Positions 13,926-13,976 of a stretch of 13,976 bases of DNA are shown here, in pieces (position 1 is the stretch's first letter; each line of letters opens with the position of its first letter). The notes under the pieces are model-generated. The model was not told where the DNA came from. It worked only from the letters and a program-made list of their open reading frames with translations, and did no database searches. Position numbers and translations under genes: made by a program. This DNA is from Dehalococcoidales bacterium (GTDB lineage Bacteria; Chloroflexota; Dehalococcoidia; Dehalococcoidales; Fen-1064): assembly GCA_028713395.1 (NCBI GenBank), contig JAQTOJ010000025.1, forward strand, positions 1 to 13,976, read 5' to 3'.

Positions 13926-13976
13926 ATGATCGTAGAAATGAAAAACGGCGCCAGTAAAGTTGAAGTGGATGCCGTT
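13926..13976 (+). CDS. Start of a probable DAHP synthase (partial)
   Basis: Seventeen codons reach the right edge: MIVEMKNGASKVEVDAV. Many type I-beta 3-deoxy-7-phosphoheptulonate synthases (first step of the shikimate pathway) begin with a ferredoxin-like regulatory domain of this form (MIV-x-K-x-GA-x-x-x-x-x-x-V). With so little sequence this is a resemblance only. A purine-rich AGGCAGG precedes the ATG and a promoter lies at 13854-13883. Confidence 0.45.
   Translation, partial: MIVEMKNGASKVEVDAV

Overview
The window is a bacterial chromosome segment of moderate GC. It suggests an anaerobic bacterium: it carries a complete group 3b (NADP-linked) [NiFe] hydrogenase operon and dense type II toxin-antitoxin content. 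A Dehalococcoidia-like Chloroflexota host is possible, but that is only an impression; no rRNA or marker gene is present to settle it.

Left part (1-4606): after the tail of an unidentified gene comes a tightly coupled three-gene operon with overlapping stop/start codons. The first gene is unusual. One 766-residue polypeptide joins a response-regulator receiver domain, the HydB-type [4Fe-4S] electron-transfer subunit and the HydG-type FAD/NAD(P)/[2Fe-2S] diaphorase subunit. It is followed by the small (hydD) and large (hydA) [NiFe] subunits. All cluster ligands, the NiFe ligands and the receiver phosphorylation residues are present, so electrons could flow H2 -> NiFe -> FeS -> FAD -> NAD(P), with a phosphorylatable domain attached to the flavin arm. 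A strong bidirectional hairpin terminator closes the operon.

Middle part (4607-8340): an AT-richer accessory island. It starts with about 850 gene-free bases, which end in a second copy of the hydrogenase terminator plus what looks like a decayed copy of the end of hydA. Then come three minus-strand cassettes: a DUF4062 protein, a RelE-type toxin with antitoxin, and HicB-like/HicB/HicA. Each is followed on its right by a plus-strand copy of the promoter and start of the same ABC-transporter ATPase gene. The first two copies are truncated; only the third leads into a full gene. This repeated unit (cassette pointing left, ABC 5' end pointing right) is the main structural oddity of the window and suggests serial insertion, or serial gene decay, at one spot.

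Right part (8370-13976): an intact ABC-2 type exporter (ATPase and permease), an orphan membrane histidine kinase on the opposite strand, a GNAT-type acetyltransferase, a crotonase-family enoyl-CoA hydratase/isomerase, a gamma-glutamylcyclotransferase-like protein, and the first 17 codons of a gene resembling DAHP synthase. These look like ordinary single genes, several with recognisable -10 elements. No tRNA, rRNA, CRISPR array or transposase was recognised.
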